41,150 bases of DNA from an uncultured Clostridia bacterium (lineage in GTDB: Bacteria > Bacillota > Clostridia > Christensenellales > Aristaeellaceae), in contig CAMVHE010000021.1 of the NCBI GenBank assembly GCA_947167215.1, positions 1 to 41,150 of the forward strand, read 5' to 3'. Shown here one piece after another: positions 1 to 8,965 of the stretch. Below the pieces are notes generated by a model, which ran no database searches, was not told where the DNA came from, and saw nothing but the letters and a program-made list of their open reading frames with translations. A program made the translations under genes and the position numbers. How positions within the stretch are numbered: position 1 is the stretch's first letter; every line of letters starts with the position of its first letter.

Positions 1-479
1 ACCGAATGCTGTGCTCCTCCTGATTCTGTGCCATCCTTTCATTCTCATTGATGGCCCCCTGCACCGCGTCCGCATCCACGTTCATCTGCTCTCCCAAACG
101 TTTCTGTTTCTTTTCCAGACCTGCTGTCCCTGTCAGCATGACCTGATCCTCCCAGAGTTCCTCAAGAATCACGGCCTTTGTCTTTGGTGAGCTTGTTCAT
201 CACCCGCACAAAAGCAGCTATGATCTCATACTCGGTCAGGTGCGGTGTCCGACAATGCTTTTTCTCCTTGATTTTTCCGTTGCACTGCCAGATAACCCGG
301 CGGTACTTGTCCGTGCTGTGACAGACCATAGAGCCGTACCAGTCTCCACACTCGCCGCAGCCAATTTGGGAGGAGAAGATGGTAATGTCGCTGTACTCGC
401 CCTGGAACCCGCACTGTTTCTTCATGTTCTGAACCCAGTCGAAGATTTCAGGCTTGATGACGTCTTCGTGGGAGTTGTC
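1..479 (-). pseudogene. Large serine recombinase, C-terminal remnant (frameshifted)
   Basis: This is the zinc-ribbon and C-terminal coiled-coil part of a large serine site-specific recombinase of the type found on clostridial mobile elements. Read on the minus strand from about 479, it carries the IKPEIFDWVQ segment that follows the recombinase domain, then a ribbon with CGECG and a second cysteine pair (CNGKIKEKKHC). The frame stops at about 162. The homologous coiled-coil region, with GLEKKQKRLGEQMNV and INENERMAQNQEE, continues one frame away to the window edge, so a one-base frameshift lies near 165-175. The catalytic N-terminal domain is absent: homology ends at a TAA (480-482) beside two palindromes. 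It is therefore dead as an enzyme. The family assignment is confident from the conserved C-terminal wording. What cut off the N-terminus is inference. Confidence 0.8.
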
Positions 480-499
480 TTAGGCGGTCGCAAGTATTT

Positions 500-543
500 G
501 CCCCTTATAGGGGCGATATCAAACCACCACTTGAAGTGGTGGT
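500..543. repeat. Pair of palindromes at the recombinase break
   Basis: Two hairpin-forming palindromes lie next to each other. One is GCCCC-TTATA-GGGGC at 500-514. The other is a perfect palindrome, ACCACCACTT around a central G, at 523-543. They sit exactly where the recombinase homology ends and before the chromate transporter operon. Subterminal hairpins of this kind are typical of IS200/IS605-family ends, but no transposase is present here, so this is at most a solo end. They may also act as a terminator for the minus-strand chromate operon, although no T-tract follows. Confidence 0.4.
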
Positions 544-580
544 CATGACTTTCCCCGGTGCCGGAACCATAGAGGAAGAA

Positions 581-1141
581 TTATATCCCATATGCGGCGA
601 TCCCCGCCAGGGCAGACAGACAGATCAGCAGGATCGGGGATATGCCGCCCTTTTTTATCTTCCGGGAACCGAAGTACACGCTTCCAAGCACCAGTGTCAG
701 AATCAGGGGACGGAGCAGCAATGAACCTTCCCAGATGACGATGCCGTTTTTCATGATCATATAAACACCGGTAGCCAGAATGATCCCGATCATGCACGGT
801 TTCATTCCCCGAAGGACCGCCTGTACACAGGGGTTCTTCAATGCTGCCTTCAGGACCGCCGTCACCAGGAGAATGATGATAAAGGACGGGATAACCACCG
901 CGATGGTTGCTGCCAGTGCTCCGGCCAGCCCTGCCTGCGAACTGCCGACATAGGTAGCCATGTTTACCATGATCGGCCCCGGGGTGCTCTCGCTGACAGC
1001 GATCATATAGGTCAGCATCTCATCATCCAGCCATCCGTAGGACAGAACAACGTCCCGAATCAGCGGTATGGCGCCATATGCACCCCCGAAGGCGAAACAG
1101 CCAACCTTGAGGAATCCGATAAACAGATCGAGAAGGATCAT
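581..1141 (-). CDS. Chromate transporter, half-size CHR protein (second)
   Basis: This 186-residue membrane protein belongs to the CHR (chromate ion transporter) family. It shows the family hallmarks FAFGGAYGAIPLI near residue 17 and the SESTPGPIMVNMATYVG motif near residue 50, followed by four or more hydrophobic segments. Full-length ChrA proteins have two such halves fused; in many Bacillota the halves are separate genes that work as a pair, as with the 191-residue neighbour. The ATG overlaps the preceding stop codon by four bases (ATGA), so the two are translationally coupled. Chromate is the family's classic substrate, but short CHR pairs in anaerobes are poorly characterised and another oxyanion is possible. 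Confidence 0.85.
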   Translation of the reverse strand: MILLDLFIGFLKVGCFAFGGAYGAIPLIRDVVLSYGWLDDEMLTYMIAVSESTPGPIMVNMATYVGSSQAGLAGALAATIAVVIPSFIIILLVTAVLKAALKNPCVQAVLRGMKPCMIGIILATGVYMIMKNGIVIWEGSLLLRPLILTLVLGSVYFGSRKIKKGGISPILLICLSALAGIAAYGI

Positions 1142-1713
1142 TTCCCGGCACCCCCTTCCCCTGCAGGTTTCCGGCCCAGGAAGAGAATCAGGCTGACAAG
1201 CCCTGCGGCAAGCATCAGGACGATGGAAGAAATCCTGACAGCGAAGATGTTGATCAGCAGCATGGCCGCAAACGCACAGAGCATCAGTGTCCTGGGCATC
1301 GGCTTCTTCTGCATTTTCCGGAGCATTCTGACCGCCGCATCCAGGATCAGGATTCCCACCGCGATCTTGATGCCCTGGAAAGCATGTGCAATCCAGACAA
1401 TCTCCAGAAACCGGTCCAGAAACTCCGATATCGCAAAAAGGATGCAGAAGGAAGGAAAGATCATTCCAAGCGTTGCCGCCAATGCCCCTGGAAAGCCTTT
1501 CTGCTTATATCCGACATAGGTTGCGCAGTTGATGGCGATCGGTCCCGGCGTGGACTCCGCAATAACGGTGATGTCCATCATCTCATCCTGGGTGATCCAC
1601 TGCTTTTTCTCCACACAGGTATTTCCGATCAGCGCAACCATGGCATATCCGCCGCCGAAAGTGAACAGCCCTATCTTTGCAAAGGTCAGAAACAGTTCAG
1701 GAAGAAGGTTCAC
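1138..1713 (-). CDS. Chromate transporter, half-size CHR protein (first)
   Basis: This is the first half of the paired CHR transporter, 191 residues. The N-terminal FTFGGGYAMVALI and AESTPGPIAINCATYVGY motifs match those of its partner and define the family. Several hydrophobic helices follow, and the C-terminal tail is short and glycine-rich. Translation probably starts at GTG (1711-1713), which overlaps the TGA of the regulator gene, while its own stop overlaps the ATG of the second half. The three genes thus form one tightly coupled operon. The pair would form a membrane oxyanion transporter. Only the family is visible, not the substrate. Confidence 0.85.
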   Translation of the reverse strand: MNLLPELFLTFAKIGLFTFGGGYAMVALIGNTCVEKKQWITQDEMMDITVIAESTPGPIAINCATYVGYKQKGFPGALAATLGMIFPSFCILFAISEFLDRFLEIVWIAHAFQGIKIAVGILILDAAVRMLRKMQKKPMPRTLMLCAFAAMLLINIFAVRISSIVLMLAAGLVSLILFLGRKPAGEGGAGK

Positions 1714-2036
1714 TGCTTTTCCTCCCCTCTGAATTCACACTGGCAGGTATTGGGATCCCGGCAGAGTGCAATGGATTGCTGTCTCATTTCCGAAAAGGAG
1801 GCGCAGAGTCCTTCCAGGGCCTCCTGGCTCGGCAGATAGTGAATGTGATATCCGAACCGCTCCCCCCGGACAAGCCCCGCTTCCTTCAGCACCTTCATGT
1901 GCTGGGAGACTGCCGATTCGGTAATCCCCAGTTTTTTTGACAGAGAACGCACGCAATGCTTCCGGATAAGAAGCTGCTGATAGATGGAAAGCCTTGTAGG
2001 TTCCCCCAGGGCTTTCAGCATTGCCGACAGGTCCAT
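1710..2036 (-). CDS. ArsR-family winged-helix repressor of the CHR operon
   Basis: This 108-residue ArsR/SmtB-type regulator opens with a LGEPTRLSIYQQLL helix, then a winged helix-turn-helix with the recognition region ITESAVSQHMKVLKEAGLV. A cysteine in the helix before it (KHCVRSL) and a C-terminal CQC are candidate metal- or oxidant-sensing residues, though this is inference. The ATG at 2034-2036 is chosen because AGGGAGG lies six bases upstream; a longer start at 2057 has no such site. It is the first gene of the operon and overlaps the first transporter half by four bases. It most likely represses its own promoter and responds to the transported ion. Confidence 0.82.
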   Translation of the reverse strand: MDLSAMLKALGEPTRLSIYQQLLIRKHCVRSLSKKLGITESAVSQHMKVLKEAGLVRGERFGYHIHYLPSQEALEGLCASFSEMRQQSIALCRDPNTCQCEFRGEEKQ

Positions 2037-2057
2037 AAGCCGCCTCCCTGACTTCAT

Positions 2058-2095
2058 AATGGCTTCATTGTAATTCCTGTATTTGATTCAGTCAA
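2058..2095 (-). promoter_or_regulatory. Promoter and possible operator of the chromate operon
   Basis: On the minus strand, TTGACT (2090-2095) and TACAAT (2067-2072) are separated by 17 bases, a near-consensus sigma-A promoter. The inverted repeat AATG-N4-CATT (2058-2069) overlaps the -10 region and is a plausible ArsR-type operator. The binding assignment is inference. Confidence 0.65.
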
Positions 2096-2231
2096 TACTT
2101 AATCAGTTTCTTTCTCATTACAGGATACGGCGCAGTAACGGAATCATTTCAAAGACCGTATCCGCACTTCCGGCTGCAGTCGGACCGTCAGGAAGCGAAA
2201 ACGTGCCAAATCCGTCTGCTTCCGGATCATC

Positions 2232-2280
2232 AAAAAAGGTTCGTCAAATTCGCAGAATATACGAATCTAACGAGCCTTTT
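2232..2280 (-). terminator. Terminator of the polysaccharide operon
   Basis: Bases 2235-2252 and 2262-2279 form an 18-pair stem with one mismatch and two G-T pairs around a nine-base loop. In the minus direction the stem is followed directly by six T residues. It lies about 60 bases beyond the stop codon of the last polysaccharide gene, which fits an intrinsic terminator for the whole operon. The plus strand also ends in TTTT, so it may work both ways. Confidence 0.8.
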
Positions 2281-2338
2281 GCATGCTGTATCCGGGTTCC
2301 GCGAGGGGCAGTCCGCTGCTCCTTCTTTTCGTCCGCGC

Positions 2339-3829
2339 TTACATGGCGCCGTTTCGCGTAACCACAACCCATACCGTCCTGAACAGGATCTTGATATCCT
2401 GCCGGAGGGACCAGTTTTCGATGTATTCCCGGTCCAGGCGGACAACGGAGTCAAAATCGCTGATCTTGCTGCGTCCGCTGACCTGCCAGAGACCGGTGAT
2501 TCCCGGCCTTGTGGACATTCTGGCGCGGTGGAACGGCTCGTAGCGCTCCCACTCATCCACCGTCGGCGGACGGGTGCCCACCAGGGACATTTCTCCCTTC
2601 AGTACGTTGAAGAACTGGGGGAACTCGTCCAGGGAAAGGTCGCGGATCCAGCCGCCGACACCTTTTTTCCATCTACCATCGGGAAGTTCCTTCTGTCCGA
2701 TGATACGCGGGTCATGCTCCATCTTGAACATGAGCCGGTCTTCCTGCCCGCTCTGCTGTGCGAGCTGTTTCTTGCGTTTTTCCGCGTCCATATACATGCT
2801 GCGGAACTTGTAGATCTGGAACTTTTTCCCGTTCTCGCCGATCCGGGTCTGCTTGAAGAAGATAGGGCCCGGGTCGGACAGCCAGATGGCAAGCCCGACG
2901 GGAGGAATAAGCAGCAGGGTAAGCAGGGAGCCGACCAGGCCGCCTGCAATGTCCATGCACCGCTTCAGGAACAGGTCACGGCCGGTGATATAACCCAGGG
3001 AGGTCGTAATCGTCAGATGGCCGCAGATCCATTCCACGTTTTTATGTCTGGATTCGATATCATCGAGATTCGTCAGGGCCGTATGAATGGTGATGCCCAT
3101 GCACATGAGATTGTTGATCAGGTCCACGGGCAGGTCCGCCTTGGGCGGCACATCCAGGTATACCTCATCCACCCAGTTGTTGATCAGGTACTGCACCAGC
3201 GTATCGGCCGTGGCCACGATGGGGATCGTTTCAATCTCCGGATACTCGTCCCGGAGTGAGCGGAGCGCCTGCCTGGCCTTCTCTTCGGAAGGATCATCCC
3301 CCATGAGCGCAATGCCCGTGAAGCGGTAAATTCCGTAGTTGGAGCGGAGAATCCGCGGAAGGACGGAGGGAATCTGGGAAGCTTCCAGCGCAATGAGCAG
3401 AGAATGGCGGTTGAGAATGTGGTGCTTTTTCTTCAGGAAGCCTTTATGGGTCTGCCGCACAAAGAAGCATAAGAGAAGGTACATGGGCACGGAAAGGATC
3501 AGGATCCTTGACAGGTTGACTCCCTCCGTCGGATTCAGAAGCTGGAAGACCAGAAGGATAAGGACCAGATGCCCCGCCTGGGAAAGAAGCCTTCCCATCT
3601 CATCCCATGCCGTATGATGCAGAACGCTGTGATACGTGTCCAGCGCAATCATCAGAAACAGGTTTACCAGCATGGTCTCCAGAACGATCCACCAGAAGGC
3701 ACGGGATGCCAGCACTTCTCTCTTTTCCGTAAGCAGAAAGGCGATCAGAAGACTGACAAAGGCACAGAGATTGTCCAGAAGCATAAAGTCAATATGCTGG
3801 GACCAGCCGCGTAATCGTTGTTTATACAT
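2339..3829 (-). CDS. Initiating sugar-phosphate transferase (polyprenyl-phosphate)
   Basis: This 496-residue membrane enzyme transfers a sugar 1-phosphate onto undecaprenyl phosphate, starting the lipid-linked repeat unit. The N-terminal third has about four hydrophobic helices, followed by a CoA-binding-like regulatory stretch. After a further membrane segment (KRCMDIAGG onward, near 290) comes the bacterial sugar transferase domain. It contains the signatures IYKFRSMYMDAE, LDEFPQFFNVLKGEMSLVG and TRPGITGLWQVSGRS, and ends at about 490. Its length and layout match the WcaJ/WbaP class. It is the last gene of the operon, next to the flippase. The sugar specificity cannot be inferred. Confidence 0.92.
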   Translation of the reverse strand: MYKQRLRGWSQHIDFMLLDNLCAFVSLLIAFLLTEKREVLASRAFWWIVLETMLVNLFLMIALDTYHSVLHHTAWDEMGRLLSQAGHLVLILLVFQLLNPTEGVNLSRILILSVPMYLLLCFFVRQTHKGFLKKKHHILNRHSLLIALEASQIPSVLPRILRSNYGIYRFTGIALMGDDPSEEKARQALRSLRDEYPEIETIPIVATADTLVQYLINNWVDEVYLDVPPKADLPVDLINNLMCMGITIHTALTNLDDIESRHKNVEWICGHLTITTSLGYITGRDLFLKRCMDIAGGLVGSLLTLLLIPPVGLAIWLSDPGPIFFKQTRIGENGKKFQIYKFRSMYMDAEKRKKQLAQQSGQEDRLMFKMEHDPRIIGQKELPDGRWKKGVGGWIRDLSLDEFPQFFNVLKGEMSLVGTRPPTVDEWERYEPFHRARMSTRPGITGLWQVSGRSKISDFDSVVRLDREYIENWSLRQDIKILFRTVWVVVTRNGAM

Positions 3830-3964
3830 GTTTTCACCTGCTTTTCATTGCTCGGCAGCGTGGGCTGCGGGGGTACATTTTATCATTTCCGCGGAACTCC
3901 TCCTGCAGCAGGAGAAAGCTGCGTTTTCAGGGAAGGAAGAAGGCAGGAAAGGAAGCATCGGTTT

Positions 3965-5497
3965 TCACGCTCCCTTTTTCAGCACCACCCGTTTGATCTG
4001 GGCGATGCTTTCCCGGAACATCTGCTTCCGGCCATAAACTGCAAAGAAGAAGATATTGGGGGTGACAAAGCTGATGCAGGCATTCAGGAACAGCGTAGGC
4101 CACAGGCCAACCTGCAGCAGGGAGCACAGTGCCCAGGACGCCGCACAGGAGGCCAGCGCCACTGCCACCAGCCCGCAGAAGAACAGGACGTATTCCTTCA
4201 GATGGCTGTGGGAGAACACCTCCCGGAACAGATTGTGGCACAGCCATGGGATCTCCACGACCGAAATCGAAATCACCGATGAAAGCAGCACTCCGTACAT
4301 TCCAAGCCACCGTACCGTGGCCAGGTTCAGTCCCAGATTCACGAGCGCGGCTACCAGAGGCCGGAGCCGGTCCCTGCGCCAGATGCCGGCAGCATCCTTG
4401 AACATGTTGATGATCTTGTTCATGCCCATGGAGTAGAAATAGATTGCGAAACAGATCACGTAATCAAAAGTGAGCATGTTTTCCCGGCCCATCCAGATTT
4501 CCATGAAAGGCTGATACATGCACAGCAGCATGGCGCTGCAGATGCCCATGATCCATCCGAACAGCATGGTGATGCGGGCGAAATCGTGGTAGTTCTTTTC
4601 ATCGCTCTCCGTCAGCAGGCTGTTGCCGACTCCTGCGATGCAGGCCACAATGAACACATCGAGGAACATGCGCAGGGCGGTAATCACGAAAAAGTAGTTC
4701 TGATAGATGGCCAGCGCCGCCAGGCCCATGAAGGCGGAAATCACGATGGTATCGGCAAAGTTAAAGACCACGCCGGCAAATTTGGCAGTGAACAGGTCCC
4801 GTACCCGGTGCACGATATCCAGTACCTTTTCCCGGGGCAGACTGCCCTCCGGCGGGTAGTCCGGGTACATTCGGTTCACCTGTATGGCAGTAGCGATGTT
4901 GATGGCCACCTGGGCCAGCAGCTGGATTGCCAGGAAGACGTAATAATTCCTGAACACAATCAGGGCCGGCACCTTGAGGATGTATTCCGCCATCTGGGCA
5001 CAGAGGGTCACCCTGCTGGCCACATCGGTCCGCTGATGGGCATCCAGCAGGGAGCGCTTGTAGGCAAACAGCCAGTACGTCAGCACCGTGCATCCGAGGT
5101 TCATGAAATAAAGCACGTACAGGTTCATGTCCTCGGGGATTTCACCGCTGATGAGCCTGCGCAGAAACGGCGTCAGTGCAAGGCCGATCACCGCGATGAC
5201 GGTGCCGATTGCCCGGTACAGGGTACGGTACAGATGCAGCAGGGCACAGATGGATTCCCGGTCGTCCTCCGCGATGGGCTTGTACATGCTGAACACCATG
5301 GCGCTTCCGACACCCAGCTCCGCCAGGTTCAGAAAGGACAGGATGGACCGGAACAGACCATTGAGTCCCAGATACTCCACCCCAAGATAATGCAGCATGA
5401 TGGAGCGCAGAATGAAGGGAACGATCATGTAAAGCAGCTTCAGCAGCCCGTCAAACAGAATCGTCCGCATCGCGTTTTTTGTCCGATCTATTTTCAT
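3965..5497 (-). CDS. Polysaccharide flippase (Wzx-like, MOP superfamily)
   Basis: This 510-residue protein has about twelve to fourteen predicted transmembrane helices. It has the polysaccharide biosynthesis protein layout, starting with RTILFDGLLKLLYMIVPFILRS and LGVEYLGLNGLFRSILSFLNLAELG, a typical Wzx N-terminus. The expected role is to flip the undecaprenyl-linked repeat unit to the outer face for polymerisation. The ATG at 5497 follows an AAAGG site with suitable spacing. It lies between the frameshifted GT2 and the initiating transferase in the same operon. Substrate specificity is not visible. Confidence 0.9.
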   Translation of the reverse strand: MKIDRTKNAMRTILFDGLLKLLYMIVPFILRSIMLHYLGVEYLGLNGLFRSILSFLNLAELGVGSAMVFSMYKPIAEDDRESICALLHLYRTLYRAIGTVIAVIGLALTPFLRRLISGEIPEDMNLYVLYFMNLGCTVLTYWLFAYKRSLLDAHQRTDVASRVTLCAQMAEYILKVPALIVFRNYYVFLAIQLLAQVAINIATAIQVNRMYPDYPPEGSLPREKVLDIVHRVRDLFTAKFAGVVFNFADTIVISAFMGLAALAIYQNYFFVITALRMFLDVFIVACIAGVGNSLLTESDEKNYHDFARITMLFGWIMGICSAMLLCMYQPFMEIWMGRENMLTFDYVICFAIYFYSMGMNKIINMFKDAAGIWRRDRLRPLVAALVNLGLNLATVRWLGMYGVLLSSVISISVVEIPWLCHNLFREVFSHSHLKEYVLFFCGLVAVALASCAASWALCSLLQVGLWPTLFLNACISFVTPNIFFFAVYGRKQMFRESIAQIKRVVLKKGA

Positions 5498-5533
5498 AAA
5501 GCACGCCTTTCTTTTTTCAGGGATCCGTCTGCC

Positions 5534-6494
5534 TTATTTTTTCGCGATTCCGCGCCATCCCTTTCGCATCACCTGATAGAAGGAAGGTGACAGCATGAAA
5601 ATCGCCGCTTTGAGCTTTCTGCCCCGGGTGATTACCGGAAGCTTCCGGCTTTTTTTCAGAATCGATCCGTATTTTTCCCGGATGCGGCGGGCGTGCTCAG
5701 GATACTTTTCCGTCAGTATCAGCTGATCGATGGAGATATGCCAGATCACATCGGCTACCCAGCCTTCCACGTATTCCATATCCTGGGGGTAGTTTTTCTC
5801 CGTAAAACTCCAGCAGACGGTCTATCCCCATTTCCCAGTCCATCACCTTTTTTTCGGAAACCGTTCCCATGATGCTGTCCGGCCGCTTCAGCCAGTAATA
5901 CTGCCGGGAAGCGCTGCAGGCTATGGCGCTGCACTTGCACATCATATACGGCATCAGGAGGTTGTCCTCGAACAGGCATCCCATAGGGAAACGGGCCTGG
6001 GCAAACAGGTCGCTGCGTATCAGCTTGCCCCAGGCACTGAAGATCAGCTGTCCCAGGGCCATGGCTTTCAGGATATCCTCATTGGAAACCGCAAAACGGG
6101 TGTCTTCGGAAGCAGTAAAGGAGGTTTCGTCGCTGAATACGCACAGATGCGCAACAGCAGCCACGGGGACTTCATATTTCTCCGTTAACTCCTTCAGGAT
6201 TCTGAGGTAATCCGGGCCCACATAATCATCCGAGTCAATGAAGGTAACGTAGTCCCCCTGCATCCGGTCCAGCCCGTAATTGCGGGCATCCGACAGGCCG
6301 CCGTTCGGCTTGTGGAAAACGCGGACGCGGCTGTCCTTCCGGGCATATTCATCACAGATCTTCGGGCAGCCGTCCGGCGACCCGTCATCAATCAGGAGCA
6401 GTTCAAAATCGGTATAGCTCTGATTCAAGATGCTGTCCACACAGCGGCGAAGGTATTTCTCTACTTTATAAACAGGCACAATTACACTGATCAT
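5534..6494 (-). pseudogene. Family 2 glycosyltransferase, single-base frameshift
   Basis: The first 245 or so residues form a GT-A family 2 glycosyltransferase: SVIVPVYKVEKYLRRCVDSI, the nucleotide-binding DDGSPDG, and TFIDSDDYVGPDYL with the metal-binding DSDD. The frame then drifts into nonsense and stops at 5697. The true C-terminus continues in another frame, from NYPQDMEYVEGWVADVI to the stop at 5534. Removing one G from the GG at 5800-5801 restores FYEKNYPQDMEYVEG and one reading frame of about 319 residues. This is either a real recent inactivation, with the enzyme truncated to 265 residues but the catalytic core kept, or a base error. The start ATG (6494) has AGGAGA somewhat far upstream. 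Confidence 0.82.
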
Positions 6495-6586
6495 CTTACC
6501 AATATATCTTCTCCTAGTATTGTGTTCATTCGGGCTGCTGCTTCCCCCGGCTCCGGCCGGGAGCAGCCTTTCCGGATTGCTCCGGA

Positions 6587-7732
6587 TCAGCCCTGCTGAA
6601 GAAAGCGGTTGTAGAATTCGGCGGTCTGCGCCGTGATGTCCTGCCAGGTGTATTTTGCGGACACAACCTTCCGGGCTTCTCCACGCTTTTCTTCCGCCTT
6701 TTCCGGATGGTCGCACAGGTCCTGCAGGGTCTCCCGCAGCGCCTCCACGTTTCCACGAGGGAAGGTAAATCCGCTGCCGTCCAGCACGTCCGCGCATTCT
6801 CCGATGTCGGAAGTCACGCAGCAGCAGCCATAATTCATGGCCTCGAGCAGGGAAAGCGGCATTCCCTCCAGATCACTGGGCAGCACATACAGGTAGGCGT
6901 TGCTGAACAGTTCCTCCGCCACAAGCCCCTGCTGAAAGCCGGTAAAGATGATGGAACCGGAATCCCCGGCCATGGCATAGAGCTGCTTTACATAGTCATC
7001 GGTATCCGATGTGCCGCCGACGATCACCAGTTTTTTGTCCGTATGGAGCTTCTTATAGGCTTCAATCAGATAGTGAATGCCCTTTTCCGGCACAAGCCTG
7101 CCCAGGAAAAGGATGTATTCCCTGGAGGTAAGGCCGAAGCGCTCGGTGATCTCGCGGGCAGGCCGGATCTCTGCAGGATCGATGCCGTTGGGGATCAGTT
7201 CCGTTTCCCGTCCGTATTTCTCCCGGAAGTAGTCCTGAACACCCTTGCTCAGCACAATGATGCCGTTGGCATGGCGGACGGCTGCCCGCTCGCCCATCAT
7301 GATATACGTGGAAGCGAACCTTCCCCATTTCTGGCGCTGATGATCCAGTCCGTGGACCGTGACCACGACCTTCTTGCCGAACAGTCGCGGCAGCCAGCAG
7401 AGGACGCAGGGCCCCTCCGTGTGATAGTGAACCAGATCGTAGCGGCTGAATGCAGCCATCACGGAGGCGATCACTGAAGAGCTCATGGCCGCAAGGCCCC
7501 GGCGGTCCACCGTCGGCGTCCAGACCATATGCACTCCCCGGTACTCCTGCTTCAGCTCCCCTTTTTTCAGAAGCTCCCTGCTCTGCCTGCTCGTCCGGTT
7601 ATAGCAGGTCACATCGTATCCGTTCTCCACAAGATGCGCCGCAAGGTTGGTAACAACCACCTCTACCCCTCCATCCCGGGAAGGGATAAGTTTATGCCCG
7701 ATCATCGCAATTCTTTTTGCTGTTTTCTGCAC
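6587..7732 (-). CDS. Family 4 glycosyltransferase
   Basis: This 381-residue GT-B enzyme of family GT4 adds a sugar from a nucleotide donor during repeat-unit assembly at the inner membrane face. Visible signatures are the N-terminal GGVEVVVTNLAAHL acceptor-side loop, the linker IPNGIDPAEIRP, the donor-domain start FLGRLVPEKGIHYLIEAY, and the EX7E motif within EGMPLSLLEAMNYG near residue 290. Translation appears to start at GTG (7730-7732) with GGAAG upstream. It sits between the second GT4 and the broken GT2. Donor and acceptor are unknown. Confidence 0.9.
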   Translation of the reverse strand: MQKTAKRIAMIGHKLIPSRDGGVEVVVTNLAAHLVENGYDVTCYNRTSRQSRELLKKGELKQEYRGVHMVWTPTVDRRGLAAMSSSVIASVMAAFSRYDLVHYHTEGPCVLCWLPRLFGKKVVVTVHGLDHQRQKWGRFASTYIMMGERAAVRHANGIIVLSKGVQDYFREKYGRETELIPNGIDPAEIRPAREITERFGLTSREYILFLGRLVPEKGIHYLIEAYKKLHTDKKLVIVGGTSDTDDYVKQLYAMAGDSGSIIFTGFQQGLVAEELFSNAYLYVLPSDLEGMPLSLLEAMNYGCCCVTSDIGECADVLDGSGFTFPRGNVEALRETLQDLCDHPEKAEEKRGEARKVVSAKYTWQDITAQTAEFYNRFLQQG

Positions 7733-7776
7733 GCTTATCTTCCGTCCTTTCCTGATGGACAGCGGCAGGTCCGCCG

Positions 7777-8901
7777 TTATGTTCCGGAACCGGCGCGGTC
7801 CGCCATCTCCAGATACAGTTCCTGCAGTTTCCGCGCTTCCGTGTGAATGTCATACCCTGCCCGGCGGACGATGTCCGGGCCCTGCATCCGGTCCGTCCCT
7901 GCCTGTCTCTTTTCCAGAATCGCACGGGCCCATTCCGCATTGTCTGCCGCCAGAGGAATCCTCTGTGCAGCAGGGGACAGGAGAACCTCATCCGTTACAT
8001 GGTCAGAGAAGAAACAGGGCAGGCCTGCTGCCTGCGCCTCGATGCCGACCACCGGGAGCCCTTCAAACAGCGAAGGCAGCACAAAGCAGTCCATGGCCTG
8101 GTACCATTCGCTGACGTCGCCCATCTGCCCCAGGAAGAGCACCCTGTCCGAAATCCCCAGGGCGGAAGCCTTGTCCTTTGCATCCTGTTCCAGTTCGCCG
8201 ACGCCGATCAGTGCGAGGCGTGCCTCCGGAACGGTCTCTGCAATCTCCGCAAAAATATCCAGGAGGCGGGTGTGGTTCTTCTGTACATTGAACCTGCCCA
8301 CATGGCCGATCACAAAGCAGTCCCCGAGACCGTGGAGCTGGCGCAGGCGGTCCCGCTTCTCCGTCTTGAGAGAAAACCGCTGCACATCAATGGCATTGTG
8401 CAGAATAAAGCCCGCGGCCTCCCAGCGCTTCTGTCCGTAATAATAGATTCCCGCATCCCTGCCGCAGCTCCAGTAATCCGTCGCCGCACCGGGAAGAAGC
8501 TGCTTGCACAGCAGCTTCAGCGGGTACTTGTAATCCCTGATAATCTGCGTGTTGTGCGCATGGGCGATCCGTACGGGAATGCCGGCGTCCTTGGCGCTCT
8601 TCAGGGCATAATAGCCCATGGCTTCGTTGTGGGCGTGGACAATCCCGATTTCGGGATTGTCATGCAGCAGCCCCATCACGTAGCGCCGGTACTTGGGAAA
8701 ATGCAGCGGGTTGAGGCCGGGGCTGACAAAAACCCGTCCTCCCATGCTCCGGATCTCCTCGTCGTATTCCCCGGGCACCGGCTTGTTTGCCAGAAAATCG
8801 AACTGGATCTGCTCACGGTCGATCTGGCGGTAGTAGTTCATCAGCATGGTTTCGATTCCCGCGCGCGCCATATTGCTGACGGAATGCAGTACACGAAGCA
8901 T
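7777..8901 (-). CDS. Family 4 glycosyltransferase (EpsF/CapM-like)
   Basis: This second GT4 enzyme has 374 residues. It begins with the typical VLHSVSNMARAGIETMLMNYYR segment of EpsF-like exopolysaccharide glycosyltransferases. It has HAHNEAMGYYAL near residue 95, GHVGRFNVQKNHTRLLDIF at the donor-domain entry, and the EX7E motif in FEGLPVVGIEAQAAGLP. The ATG at 8901 is chosen because GGGAGG lies seven bases upstream; an open extension upstream has no homology. It belongs to the same minus-strand operon. The sugar transferred is unknown. Confidence 0.9.
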   Translation of the reverse strand: MLRVLHSVSNMARAGIETMLMNYYRQIDREQIQFDFLANKPVPGEYDEEIRSMGGRVFVSPGLNPLHFPKYRRYVMGLLHDNPEIGIVHAHNEAMGYYALKSAKDAGIPVRIAHAHNTQIIRDYKYPLKLLCKQLLPGAATDYWSCGRDAGIYYYGQKRWEAAGFILHNAIDVQRFSLKTEKRDRLRQLHGLGDCFVIGHVGRFNVQKNHTRLLDIFAEIAETVPEARLALIGVGELEQDAKDKASALGISDRVLFLGQMGDVSEWYQAMDCFVLPSLFEGLPVVGIEAQAAGLPCFFSDHVTDEVLLSPAAQRIPLAADNAEWARAILEKRQAGTDRMQGPDIVRRAGYDIHTEARKLQELYLEMADRAGSGT

Positions 8902-8965
8902 TTTCTGTTCCTCCCAATGCTGTTTTTGATAGCAGCGGCATGCAGCGGACGGGTATTCCCCGGGT

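Larger units (their letters stand above)
2037..2338. other. Intergenic region between chromate and polysaccharide operons
   Basis: This gap of about 300 bases holds the chromate operon promoter at its left end and the polysaccharide operon terminator at 2232-2280. Between them, at about 2100-2230, I see no gene, repeat or further regulatory element. Confidence 0.6.
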
